Shown here: piece after piece, positions 38,121-50,726 of the stretch
Position numbering within the stretch: position 1 is the stretch's first letter
Layout: each line of letters begins with the position of its first letter
Source of the DNA: Perca fluviatilis
Lineage: Eukaryota; Chordata; Actinopteri; Perciformes; Percidae
NCBI RefSeq assembly: GCF_010015445.1
Contig: NC_053121.1
Location: forward strand, 25,080,434 to 25,144,433
Reading direction: 5' to 3'
DNA length: 64,000 bases
Position numbers and translations under genes: made by a program
Notes under the pieces: generated by a model
The model's input: the letters and a program-made list of their open reading frames with translations, nothing else
Database searches by the model: none
What the model was told of the DNA's origin: nothing

Positions 38121-38366
38121 AAGTATATTTGCAAAGCCACAAGAATTGTCCATATTGTCAACAATGTATGAGGTGTCTCCGAAATGAAACACTCAACAAC
38201 ATTGATATTCACACAGATTGCCCATCTGGTGTGAGTGAGAATATGAGTAATTTCACAATAATTGTTCAATATTATTTGAATTTAAACACAGAGGAGTTAC
38301 ATTCAATGGCCCCAGGGAGATATGATGAAAATAAATGTACATCATTTTGACCATTAAAGGTCCAGA

Positions 38367-38720
38367 GTTGCCTTGTAGCTCAGTTGGCTCACACGGGGCC
38401 ATGGCTTCAACGGCTACTCTACTCATGTAAACATGACCTCTGTTAGACTAACAGCAGCCTGATTTTTTTTAGGTAATCTCGTTCCAGGGGGACCCACTAT
38501 AAAACCAGACACTTTGAAAATCCCCAAGTATGTGTGCACCGAACACATGGCTTAGCAGAGATAGAGGGTGAAATGCAGTGGCACATTCTCAACTTAAAGA
38601 TAAATCGTGCATCATGTGGCTCAGCGGGCTGGAGGTGAACACCATGTGGTCCTGTCATCACGGGTTCAAAACCAGCTCACGACCTCTGCTAGACATCATC
38701 TGTTTCCTTGCCGAATTTCC
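38367..38720 (+). mobile_element. tRNA-related SINE sequences, degenerate
   Basis: An A-box-like ttgtagctcagttggctcac lies at 38371. A second unit at 38615 has atgtggctcagcgggctgg followed by a B-box-like cgggttcaaaaccagctc, then ttgccgaatttcctgtcatg. This resembles a fish tRNA-derived SINE head. The units do not fold as intact tRNA genes. Confidence 0.5.
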
Positions 38721-39689
38721 TGTCATGTTCTACTGAGTACTATCTAGTGAAGCAGAGGTTTCCTTAACGGATAATACTGATGTTTGGGCTCACTTTACAT
38801 TATTCCTACTGGTGTCGACAAACTTTAAAAAGAACATCAATATCATTCATTTTTGTGCAGCATGAAAAACTACAGTGACATGACAGAGAAAATATCTCAA
38901 GCACGGTAATTCATCACAGAAAAAATTATTAATTTTAGTTTTTGTCAAAGTCTTTCCATTGTGAATGAGTTGACTGTTTTCATATCACTATACTACACTT
39001 CTCTCACTGTCAGTCCCCTGAAGAAATGAGAAGTCGCTTTCAGGAAATAATCCCATAAAAACATGTCAGTTTACAAATGTTATTGTCACATTCATGTCTT
39101 CTTATTCAGGGAATTAGTGTTCTGTGGCAGAGCAGTTAATTTCAAGCAAGGCTGGCACAGTAAAGATGCATGCACAACTCTCTCAAAATAATGTTTATGT
39201 ACTACTGTAATGTTTTGCCAAATACATTTTGAAGGAAACTCAATTGCTGCCATGATTATGGTCACTGCAAAGTTTTCTGAAGTGCATCACACAGAAGTCA
39301 TGGGAAGATGGCTGGAATGGCTGGTTGTGGAAAGCACATCCTCGGTCACATGCAGTAGGTTTTTGGAACAAAAGTGCTTTGGTTATAGTTCAGCGAGGGA
39401 AAGATCGTGGTTTCAGTTCAATTTTTGTTTCATGCTTCAACTAGTTAACTTTTTACAATATTAAACCAACACCATGATCTTTCTCTAACCATAATTAACT
39501 GCTTTGAGTGCCTACACACAACCATTAAAAACATTATTTATGTTTTTGCTGCTTCGAGCAGATATTGTATTTCAAGATTTCATAGATATCTTCTGTAAGA
39601 ATTTTTTTTGACTTTGCATAAACATGTATTAAAAAGGTTTAGTCATATCATCATCAAAGTTGTATCATACCTGGCTAAATGTTAATATC

Positions 39690-40620
39690 AGCATGCTAAA
39701 ATGCTCACAATAACAAGGCTAACATACTTATATTACTGTAAGCAGATATAACGTCCATCATCTTAGTTTAGTGTGTTAGCATGCTAAACATAGACTATAA
39801 AAGAAAGTGGACGTAACCACCGTGATATCACCAACTGGTTTGTGTTTGAGTTTTGAAACCTCAAGTTTGGCATTTTGGCCATCGGCATCTTTTTTTTTGT
39901 GTGGAGCCAGAAGTGAGCGTATTTGGACGAGAGGGTGGATCTGACAGACAACCCAAGGAAACTAAGCATGCCGCTGTGGTGGCAAATTTTCAATCACAAG
40001 GTAGCCACGCCCCTAAAGCATGCCCTGCTTTATAGACCATTTTACTCTAAATGCTACCATAATTTAGAAAATGAACGCCATGCTGGATTGAAGAAGACTT
40101 GAAACTAGTGATTGAGACCATAAACTTATTAGCACAATGTGTACTGAGTTAATAAATCAAGTGAGAAGTAGGGTCATTTTCTCATAGACTTTTATACAAT
40201 CTAAACTTCTTTTTGCAACCAGTGGAGTTGCCCCCTGCTAGCCATTAGAAAGAATGCGTGTTTAAGGCCCTTTGTCATTGGCTTCACTTTTCAGACCAGA
40301 GGTTGTCGCTTGATGCAAACAACTGCTAATTAGAACTAAACACAAATTGCAATGAATGTAATTTACATAATTAGTTTTACAGGTATTTGATCATAAACCA
40401 AAGTGAAATGGGAATTTGGACCTGATGATGGTGCACGATGAGTCAAGTCAGAGGATAATCAAAGTGATTTCAATTAATCCTGCGGGGAACATAAATGTCT
40501 GGACTAAATTTGTGGCAATCTACTGAATAGTTGTTCTCAGTTGGGACCAAAGGGATAGACAGATGGACCAACATTGTCATCTGTACATGCCATGCTGCTG
40601 GACAATCTTTCTTAGCTGCT
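39690..40620 (+). repeat. Interspersed repeat family A, interrupted by another repeat
   Basis: Family A motifs occur before (gcatgctaaaatgctcac...gttagcatgctaaaca) and after (ctaattagaactaaacacaa, gatgatggtgcac, ggggaacataaatgtctgg). The sequence at about 39789-40310 interrupts them. Confidence 0.6.
39789..40310 (+). repeat. Common teleost repeat inserted in family A
   Basis: It begins tagactataaaagaaagtgg and includes gtgatatcacc, ggcattttggcc, ggagccagaagtgagc and agccacgcccct, a sequence I associate with a widespread teleost repeat. It splits a family A copy. The exact ends were not defined. Confidence 0.5.
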
Positions 40621-41834
40621 GCTAATCGCTCTGTCTAAATATTGTTAGATACACTTTTCAAGCTGCAGTGACAACACCAGTCCAAAACAAAGTAGATGAC
40701 TTGTTGCATTGTTTGTCTGCTGTGTTGGATTCAGTGAAAGTAACTTTGCGGCAACAGCTTACTAGAAACCCAGTGTAATGACCTCAGCCGCTGGCAACTC
40801 TCCATAGACCTTTCACCGTGTGCCAACAACACAACTCAAAAGGCAACAAAAGGGACCCCCGAACAAACCTCTGGCTCTTTGACACAGTCAGCATCTCCTG
40901 AAAAACAGTGCAGCTCTGTGCTCAACCTGGATATCTGACAGGTTATTATCCCATTAGATATTCTTCATTTACAGTCCAGATAATATGAAAGCACAAGCCA
41001 ACCGCAACTGAGGCTTAGCGATAGAGATCAGCTGCTCCTGGCTGTGGTTTTAACCAACCATTGTTTGTTTTTCAGCCTATTAATGGTCATGTATAACTTG
41101 TCTGAATGTGTTTTTTAACAACACACAATCAAAATTACTTTCCATTTGGGGTTAGAAAAATACTTATTGTATTTATCAGACTGTTGTGTATTTGATTGTG
41201 GGACTCATTAGCATACACAAATATCTAATGGTTCAAAAAGACTTACTTTTTTAAAGACTAACTACTTTAATTGTATTTGGAATGTTATTGCTCTTAACAA
41301 GACTTTACAGCACATTTAATATGAACACAAATATTTCTATTTCTATATATTTCTGTGCAACAAACACTTATGTAACAGAAAAACTCTACATTTGAAAGTC
41401 CTGCTCCTCAATTGCACTACTTACATAGTAAATGGTGTTTGGCTATAAATCGTATTGTGATAAATATTTATTTTTTTAAATGAGGCCAGAGCACGCATTT
41501 CCATCATCTCGTTTCATTTCAGCATGAGCCAACTCTTCCTCACACAATGAATGTTTAGGGGCTCTGTCAGCATCAAGCCTATTGCTCTTCGGTGTGATGC
41601 ATGGCATGAGGTGGGAATGTAAAACATGTTAAAGACTGTGAACGTCTCTTGGATGCCATGTATCAACAGATCCTTGAAATGTGTTTTAACACAACTACAA
41701 GATGAGGGAAACAGACAGGATCCTGAATGTTACATGAAAAACATCTGTATGGTTTTAATTCCAGGTCACTGGATGGAAACATGACAACATACAGACGAAT
41801 TTTGTATAAAATAACAAACCGCTGAATTTTAAGG

Positions 41835-42155
41835 TACCAGTTTCCAATATGCCACCCTTTATAAAGAGGTTAATAAATCAGTTACCATGTCTTTATAAAT
41901 TAGATGAGTCATGAACTATTAGTACCAACAACCTTTTGGTTACCATATTGCGAAAATCTGTCCAGTCATTAATAAGTTACTAATAAAGGGTCAGGTATGT
42001 CCTACTTTCTAATGACCCTGCAGTTACAGATGTTAGTAAGGCATTAATAAAGGGTAATACACATCAATCAGCATTTACTATGACTAAAATAATTCAGTAA
42101 CCATTAATAAAACCATTAGTTACAATTTATAAACCCTTTATAATGGGTGTCTTAT
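41835..42155. repeat. AT-rich MITE-like repeat with cctttataaa ends
   Basis: Motifs ccctttataaagaggttaataa near the left and tttataaaccctttataatgg near the right are inverse-related. The interior has several taataaagg repeats. It is non-coding. Confidence 0.45.
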
Positions 42156-42187
42156 TATAAACTGCTGATTTTAGTGAATGGGATTAA

Positions 42188-42380
42188 AGGAATAGTTCGA
42201 CACGTGCGCTTATTTGTTTTATTTCAGAGAGTAAGATGAGAAGATCGCTATCACTCTTATGTCTGTTCGGTAAATATGAAAGTACAGCCAGCACCTGGTT
42301 CGCTTAGCTTAGATTAGCTTAGCATAAAGACTGGAAGCAGGGGGAAACAGCTAGCCTGGCTTTGTCTAAAGTTTAAAAAA
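42188..42380 (+). repeat. TTAA-associated repeat family B, partial copy
   Basis: TTAA (42184-42187) precedes AGGAATAGTTCGACA. The body includes taagatgagaagatcg, gcttagcataaagactgg and gggggaaacagctagcctgg. Related copies are at 57128-57545 and 61479-61600. The right part is missing. Confidence 0.6.
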
Positions 42381-44743
42381 ATAACTCTAATTCTAAACAT
42401 CACTAATTAACATGTTGTATCCTGTTTGTTTAATTCATACAAAAACTGAAGTGTAAAAATGAACACATGCTGCACTTTGTATAAATATGAAATCTGATGT
42501 CCTAATTATCACATGTAGCTCTTTCGATCCACTAAGCAGCAATATGGGCATACACATAAGCTGGGGCTCTTCTTATATATAATAAATTGCAGCCTTGTAT
42601 ATTCCCTCAAGACCTTTCCTTGAATGGGGAGACAGATGTTTATGCAGTTGCCATGGCGAGGGGTGTCCTTTAGTGAGGGAGCAGCAGAGGTGTTGCACGA
42701 TCCACATCACCCTTTCAGAGAGTCATTAGACAGCCCCGGTTGTGTCAACCACTGAAATACCATCCTCTCAGCAGGGTGGGCGCATTCCTTTTTGGGAAGA
42801 GGACACATACTGCAAAATATAGACAGAATTTATTTTTACATAAATTGCCTTTTCACCCCAAACACAATGAGGGAGTTATTGATAGCTTCTGCACTTGATT
42901 TAAAGTAAATATTCCCACAAATGAGAAGTACATCCCACTGAAACAAATATTTTATATATTTTCTCATAGACATAAGCATAAACAGATACACTTGGACTTA
43001 AAGGAGGAAACTGGTTTGAATTCTTTTTGTTTCTAAAGTTAGCAGTGCCTGGGATACATCCATAAAAAATCACAAGGATATTGTGTGGTCATATTTAAAG
43101 AGGCCATGAGTCTAATTATCAATTAATGGGGTTATGACTTATCTTAATCCAGTCAGGAAGCACATATGTGCTGTTATATATGCAGGATACTTTTGATTAC
43201 TGCTAATAAAGACTGTTTTACCTACCTACCATTCACAAGTAATTTCCTATAAAAGTTGCAATGCATCCAGGTTTATTGTTCATATTGTAGGTACTCACAT
43301 GAGAATAATTAAAAGCATATATAATCTACTCTATAATGTGATTATTTCGCTCAAGGCTGCTGGCAAAAGTAGAGGGAAATATTCAGCTCTGACATGTTGT
43401 GCTTAGACTTGGCCAATGCAATCAGTGGTTTCAATGCTCTGAAATCTTGGAGGTGTGGATCTGGTGCTCTGTCTGGCCCCTTGTCCAAACATTTGTCTTC
43501 ATCTTCAGGATGGCTGCTGGCTCTGGCCATGCCGCCAGCTCCTTGCTGCTTGTTTGATGATTAAATACATTTTTGGCCATGTTGTAAACTTCCTGTGTGG
43601 TTGCACCATCAGGTCTGTGTTCTACACCGCTGCTCCCCAAAGGCCTTCCATGAGCACCACTATTATCCCTGCAAATTAGCCCAGTTAACCCACCCCTGCT
43701 CCAGCTCACTCTTTGTTAACCCCTCATTTTTCACCGTGTCTGGACCACGGACCAAAGGCTTGTAGAAGCCAGATCCCCCCTCCCCACCGTTCCCGTCCAC
43801 CCCTGTCCCGGCAGATCCTAACCCCTGTGAATATTAAACAGCACAGACTGCAGGAATGCCTCAGCTAAATTGGCAGCAGATGTTGTTGAGGGGATTTGGT
43901 TGTGAGGTGTTTTGTCTGCAAACTGAGCTGTAAAACATCGTAGGCCTGACAGGTCCTCTGGTGAGCCTCTGTGGTGAAACAGCACAAGGGCAATATAGCC
44001 CTGTAGCAGGTCTACTGAGGCTCACTGGTGGCTGAACACTCAACCATCCATTTAACGGTCACTTATGAAGAAAGGAGACAAGCTGAACAAAGAGCCTCCT
44101 TCAGAGTTGGAGTACAACATAGATAAAGAGTATTTGAGCTTTCCTATCCATACTAAATAATGCAGGAGACAATTCCAAGATTTAATTGGTGGATAACCTA
44201 CTTAACACCACCATATAATCTCAGTTCGGTCCATATGTTGTTGTCCTTTACATGACACTGAAAGGTTTTTGTCAAATAGGATGAAGATTCAAGTTCAAGA
44301 TGTGGAAATCATGTCAACATACAAGCAGATTACATTTTAATGTATGTTAAAATATAATTTAAAAAACCTACGTAATCCAAGAATGGAAAATGTTGCTTAC
44401 CTGCCGGTCACGTCAGTTTGAGAGGAAGCAGGCCTGAGATGTCTGGGTGTCTGGGAAAAAGATGAATGACTGGTGCACAAAGAAAATGATTTCGTAGTTT
44501 GTTCCAAATTCTAAACTAGCCATTGCTCCAGGCTACGACTGCCGACATAAACTGTGACATATGTGATTTCTTACTCGCAGCACAAATTATGATAGTTTGG
44601 GCTACTGGTGCTCTGGCTTCAAGTCCTCAGAGGCACAGGAAGAGGAATTGGTTATGGGCTCAATAAGTCAATGGGTGGTAACAGGAAGACATGCTTTTAT
44701 TGACTCTGAAAGTTCACAAGCAAAACATGACCTTCTTATTGAT
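42381..44743. other. Non-coding stretch; nothing recognised
   Basis: No exon, RNA gene or defined repeat was identified. The ORFs near 43431-43709 are opposite-strand shadows without motif. Confidence 0.4.
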
Positions 44744-44747
44744 TTAA

Positions 44748-45440
44748 AGCTGCACTAATCAATATTTTTATATAAACAGTGGATCAAATGCCGTGTAATG
44801 TAAAAGGTGTTGCTCAAAGTGACAAATCCACAGAAAAAACAACCTCAGCTCTGTGGAAGGCTGTAATGACTTTCAGCTCATTGTTTTATGCAGGCAGCTG
44901 TTTTCAGCACAAAAGCTCTGATAAACCCGCTGTACACTACCTGCTCAGAACCGAATGGCAGACATACAAAGTTAGCGGCTAGCTGGTGAACTTAATGGAG
45001 CATTTAGCACCTAAAGAGCTGGATATTTTCCTCAGGAGTTGGTGGAGACCAAAACAGAGCTTAAAGAAGAGTGAATATTGGATTTAAATTCATCAGGTTG
45101 CCAGAAAAAAGACTCTTAATGAATGCTAATGTTGCTCTATGCTAATGTTGCTCAATGCATCTACCGTTTCTCGTCATTAATATTATCTCTTTGTTCATTT
45201 CTGGTAAAGAAGTGTATAGTTCAGAGATATCAGATATCATTAAAATTAGCTTCTGTAGGTTTCCCTCTGTGTTTTTTTGTGGTTGCCATGGTTACACGGT
45301 GAGCAAACTAACATCAACTTCTCAGCAGCAGCTGCCATCCTCTTTTACATTGGGTTTACATTGAAACCAATGAAGGCCGATTGCTGTCTGAAAACAACTT
45401 TAGTTGATAATATGTCAGATTTGTGTTTACTGGCTGTTGG
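44748..45440 (+). repeat. TTAA-associated repeat family C
   Basis: TTAA (44744-44747) precedes AGCTGCACTAATCAATATTT. The body shares ttagc-rich sequence, cagctg...cacaaaag, ggatattttcctcaggag and ggagaccaaaa with an inverted copy ending at 52351 and with 63080-63400. The right end is not certain. Confidence 0.55.
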
Positions 45441-47984
45441 TGTTAGTGGGCAAAAAGTACTTTAATGCAGATTTAATAAATCTTAAATAAGATACATTTT
45501 TGTCGATTTTAGAACATTATCTCAAATGGAAGGCCCTTCTCGTAGTCTGCAAATGCACTTATGTGTTCTTCACTCTTATACCCAATAAGTGAGATCACTG
45601 TGTATATAATATAATTGAAATAAAATGCATTCTTATAGTGTATTTATATGCAGTCACTGTATGTCACAGTATGCATCTATCAACACAGAAATTCCAGATA
45701 AATAACCAGGTTAAGTGCTACAGTAGGTGGGAGGACCTCCTGCAGCAGCAACTATGTGATGTGATTTTTAACTGATAAGAAACCATTACAACCAATACAC
45801 AAGTTCCTATGTGTAGGGTAAGTGCAGAAGGCAGCCCATTTACTGACGAGTGAAGCTTAACATGAGAACTAAACTCAAGGGTGGCCAAGATCCACGCAGG
45901 CCATCTGCCAAGAATCCAATACAGCAAATGGTTAGATCGGTGTAAGCCCTAAGCTGACAATAAAGTCACTATGCTTAAAAAGATGCTAACATCCTTTAAT
46001 GGGTATGAAAGCCACTGCAGCAGAATACAAATCCTGCCCGTTTCTCTTGTGTTCCCTGTAGCCCAGACTTGTGTCCACTTCCATCCAACATGCCCTGTGA
46101 AGTTGATTAATTGAACACTTTGGGACAAAAGGGAAACTTTTATCAACTTTGGCCGTGACTAACCCGCTGTGTGTGGAGTTTGGGGAAATAAAACAAAAGC
46201 TGCTTTGCTTTATCTCCTCATCACAAGACAAGGTACCTGAAGTGTTTGCCAAGAAATAAAGGTTTAAAAATTTCACATATCAGATGTCGGATCAAGATGG
46301 AGAGTTTCGTACTGGGGGTGTTTGCCACCTGCTTTGGTACAGACATGAGGAGGAGTGTGCGGTAAATGTGGGGTCATGGCTGTCAGCGGCCTCTCAGTTA
46401 TACACGCCAAGTGGGACTGCTGATATGAGGAGGGCAGAAACTACAGTGATGACATGATGGGGGACCCGGGGGTTATGCAGTCACACTACCACCATCTTTA
46501 TTAAGTATTGCATGGGGTATAAACTGTGTGTAAAGAGCTGTGTGTGTGTGTGTGTAAACATTCCTTTAAGGAGTTTTCTCTCAGGACTCTGCCTCATGTG
46601 ATGCTCCCACAGTGGAAGCCTGTCCTCGACCCCTATAAAAAGAGAGGGATGCCCACTTCCTGCTACCCTCAGGCATGCCAGTCCTGCCTCAAGGGAGAGG
46701 GGCCCCATAATTTATTATTTGTTCCCCTCTTGTTAAGGAAATACTTTCTCAATAGCTCTCCCTCCTTTGTATATTTTTACTGTTCTTATTTTCTTCCCTG
46801 ATTCAACCCCGTCCTCTCTTATTTATTTGCTTTCTAAACACCAGCTTGGTCCGTTACGTCCAAGCTGCCATGAAGAGACTTAAAAAAATTACATTTGTCC
46901 TCAGTGAGGACAGTGTTTATTTGTCTGGGTGAACCTGAAGGGGAAAAGAGTATTTTGGGGATACCTATGTGTAGGTGACAGCTGAGCTGAGTCATACAAG
47001 CTGACCTCGATCACTATTACCTCAGGCCTTAATCAGATTCTTCTGCTGCAGATGGAAGATATGTGGACTGATGCAACCAGCTCAGATGTCATAATTTATC
47101 AGCCTGGCCCTGCCACTCTTAATGTAGACATTCCTGCACCATGTGAAGTTAATGGGATGTTATATCCACAGCACATGTAGTATGAAATGGTTTCTTTCAG
47201 CACGAGCAAACCATCATGAAATATTCAATCTCACAGCAAACGTTACCCAGAGGAACCAAACTCTGCTTTATTCCCAGCAGTGACTTCTTTGTTTGTTAGT
47301 GTTGGGCAGGTTTGGTTGTTTTCTCAACCCCCCCCCCCATATCCACAGACACCATCAAGGCAAAAACAAAAAGGGGGGATGAAAAGGCCAAACCACTGGC
47401 TGACCACTGATCCATGACTCAGCTTTGAAAATCTCCGCCTTCAAATCAAATTGTCCAGCTTCAAGAAGAAGAGGTGCCACGGTCCCGCCCTGGGCCACTC
47501 AGTGTCACCGACCAGCTTTGAGGGGTTAACGCGCATTTTTCTCAGTTGTCAAGGACGTGTGATGGGGGCAAAGGAATACAGAAGAGCACAGAGGTCACCA
47601 CACTCACACATTTTAAGTCTTTGAAATACTTAATTGTGTTAAAAAAGAAGCTGCAGGAATTTATACATTTACAAATCCAAACATGAATCATTTAACAGTT
47701 TTTGCAAAATACAACGGTTTGTTGATTTGCCTCATAGGATTAAAGCCTGTTTCGTTATTTATATTGTGTTAGTATTTGTATAAAAGTATTATTTAGGGTT
47801 TTCTAAAGGTTCTGTGGTTTACTTTGTTTTACCCAAAGACCATTTTTTATTTTCTTAAGCCTTTCTTATTATGTGCTGTAGATGTTAACTTGATTATTGA
47901 ACTATTTATTGTCATTATAAGAATTAATGTTTTCTTTAGATATAATGTGGCTTCCAGTGCAATAGTAATGTTTGTATTTTCGCT
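45441..47984. other. Non-coding stretch
   Basis: A short GT run at about 46540 and a poly-C run at 47329-47338 are present. No gene was recognised. Confidence 0.4.
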
Positions 47985-48180
47985 CCATCCCTTTGGTCTA
48001 GACTGAAATATCTCAACAACTATTGATTGTCGTAAAATTTGGTTCAGACATTCATGATCCCCAGAAGGATGAATCCTGATGACTTTAATGATCCCATTTT
48101 TTGTGGTTTTGAGTTAAATGTCTCAACAATTTAAAATGATGGTTCAGACATTCATGTTCCATCACAATTAATTATGATAA
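47985..48180 (-). repeat. Interspersed repeat family A, inverted copy
   Basis: It reads as the inverse of family A: tttggtctagactgaaatatc, caacaactattgattg, ttcagacattcatgatccc and gatgaatcctgatgacttt. Confidence 0.6.
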
Positions 48181-50234
48181 GGATCTGATGCATCTCCACT
48201 TCCTCCCACTGTACAAAAGTGAAGTCAAGATATCTGGGATACAGGCGCTGCCATCTTGTAATTTTGGAGCCAGAGTCTGCGCAGTAGTGATCAGGCAATA
48301 GAGCCGCAGTACCGAAGTCCCGCCCATACACCTGCCTAACCAAAGGCGAGTCAATCACAGCTGTCAATCATGACGTTTCACCCAGTTTTCAAAGCATCAA
48401 ATATCTAATAAAAAACCAAACTTGTCAGAAGAATGAACACTTAATCAGCAAGATAATAAAGGTACGTTTAAAGGCACAGTTTCTGAGTGCATTTCTCTAT
48501 GGATTGATCATTTTGATACTTTCACAGTATTTATATAGCCCCTTGACCTACTTTATAATTGAAAAAAAGGCATGGAAATGTTTCTTTTTACAATATGGGA
48601 CCTTTAAGACCTGAGCAAGACACTAAACCCCAAGTTTCTTACTAGATGCTGTATATATATAGCTGTCCACTGCTCCTATTACTAGGATGGGTTAAACTGC
48701 AGAAATAAAATTTCACTACATTGCACTGTATATATGTGACAATTAAGAATAAAGTTTGTTGTGTTGTTTTGTTTGTTTACCCCTTCACGTGTACAAAATG
48801 TCTTTCGTTGTTTTTGATATTTATTGTCGATATTTTTTGTTCTCATTAGCGGTTTGTTCACATTTATATTTAAATGCTTGGTCACTAGGACCGGTTTGTG
48901 TATTTATTCTCTTGCACAGCTGTCTAAATGCAGGTGTGAAAAGATAACTTTCCTGTATGGAAGCACATCCACAAGAACAGGATAGATGATAAATTTCCTG
49001 AAAGTCTAAATTTTAATATTCTGGTCCAGTCTATTTCATGATTTCCATACCATCTACCACCTTTCCCGAAGAGGTAGGGCAGAAAAGATAAAAGTGGGAA
49101 AACAACTCCTAGAGAAAGACAATTTTCTTAGATATTTTCTAATTTACCACAAGGCATAGACAGCATTCCCATGAGATCAGGAAGACTGGATGGTTCATTG
49201 TCATTTTATTTGTGTGATATAGAGGAGATATAGAAAGGAGCACTGAGGGAAAACAATGTCTTCCATCTCCTCTGAGGACTTGATTTAGTTCTGCGGCCCT
49301 GAGAAAACAGACACAGCAGCTTCCTCCTGAGCAGGCCATGTTTCATGTCGAGACAATTAAACAAGTCACCGTATCCACCCATTCCCAGGCCTTTCTCCAG
49401 ACACTGAACTCAATTATTACAGAGGCTAACTCCTCATCACCACAAGTTCACCGAGCGTGGCTAATCTTATCTTGATCCGTTATTAGCAGCATTTTTCATC
49501 TTTATGGCAGAGCTAACAAGCCTTTGAGATCGTTAATAGCTGGGAATGTTCAAATCTCACATTGAACATGAAGATGAATGAAAGAAAGATCACTGAACAT
49601 AAATCACTCTGTGCTCGCTGCATAGTTTTATAGTGCGGGGAACTTCTTAAGTCCAAAAATTCACAAGCAGTTCTCATGAAACAGAGATTTTCACGAAAGA
49701 AATCACACAGTATGAGGTGATCTCTCAAGCAATTAGTTTTATTCAATTTAAATCTAAAGCACATGCGGATGCTTGTGCAGAAGTGGGAACCAACAATGAT
49801 TTATCACAGACAGCTTAAATGTCATGTGGAAAATAAAAAGATTACAGAGGAATGTATTACAGAATGCTTATTTCTAAAAATGACAGCAATTGGATCATTG
49901 ATTTCTAACGGAGAAATAATGAATCATACAGACTTTTTCTTGTAGAAACATCCAGGTGCTCATGTTGTAAGAGCTGCAGAAAAACAACAACTTCATGAAC
50001 CATTTGAAAAGCAAACAGTGCACTGCACACTTGACTGTCAGTTATATGTAAAAACAAAACATGAATGCATGACTGTAAAAGCAAAGGGAAGGTGGGATGC
50101 TTTTAGTTACCAAAAGGAGAACTGTCAATATGTTAACAGTGATGGGGTCAAGGGTTAAGAGCTGGTAATCAGACAACGTTTGAGTGATGGATGAGGTGGT
50201 ATCAGAGGGGGATGACTTCACAGAGCCGCAGTTT

Positions 50235-50237
<3 letters not shown>
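48181..50237. other. Non-coding stretch, partly possible 3' flank of the IF gene
   Basis: Sequence at 48195-48400 (gccatcttg, ggagccagagtctgcgcag, cccgcccat) looks like a diverged fish repeat. Nothing else was recognised. The IF gene 3' UTR would extend into the upper part of this stretch. Confidence 0.35.

Positions 50238-50297
<60 letters not shown>
50238..50297. repeat. (GT)n microsatellite
   Basis: About 30 GT units, within the presumed 3' flank of the IF gene. Confidence 0.95.
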
Positions 50298-50683
50298 CTT
50301 GTTCAACAAAGAGGGGACAACACATTTATGAATCATAGCAGTGAGCTGGTAAAGATAAAACCCACTTAAGGAAATATCCCTGCCAGACACTGAATGGATA
50401 CGCACTCATTGCGCAGACCCCATCCTCCCACCTCTTTTAGACAGCTCCATCTTTCTTGGGAGTCTCGGGGTCATCTGCCAGCGATCTGTTATCAATGGCC
50501 CCGCTTAGGTCTCCAGACGGTATTAATCGGTCATGATAAGTTCTGCTTAAATTGCTGCATTGGTACCTTAAGCTTCATCCTAGTGCTGGTTTCGGTGTGT
50601 TTTTCACGTTTCTCTTTGGTCTATTTTCTAATCCATGTGTGGGGGGAGTATCCAGCCTGCCAGTCTGATTCTCCAGCCTCAAG

Positions 50684-50726
50684 TCACAGTTTGCACAGGC
50701 GCTCCTCCTCTTCCTCCACCAGACTC
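50684..50726 (-). CDS. IF gene last coding exon, end of rod motif and stop
   Basis: The acceptor reads tttctctggttcag. One base completes the split Arg codon, then SLVEEEEERLCKL and TGA follow. The phase fits the 54775 donor exactly, and the residues fit the KLLEGEE(S/E)R end of the IF rod, which supports an intron of about 4 kb. The protein then has practically no tail domain. The 3' UTR would run to lower coordinates; the first clear AATAAA on this strand was not assigned. The exon is short, so it rests on phase and motif continuity. Confidence 0.75.

Noticed and set aside
38610..38690. tRNA gene from atgtggctcagcgggctgg and gggttcaaaacc
   Set aside because: Stems are mismatched and the flank is SINE-like.
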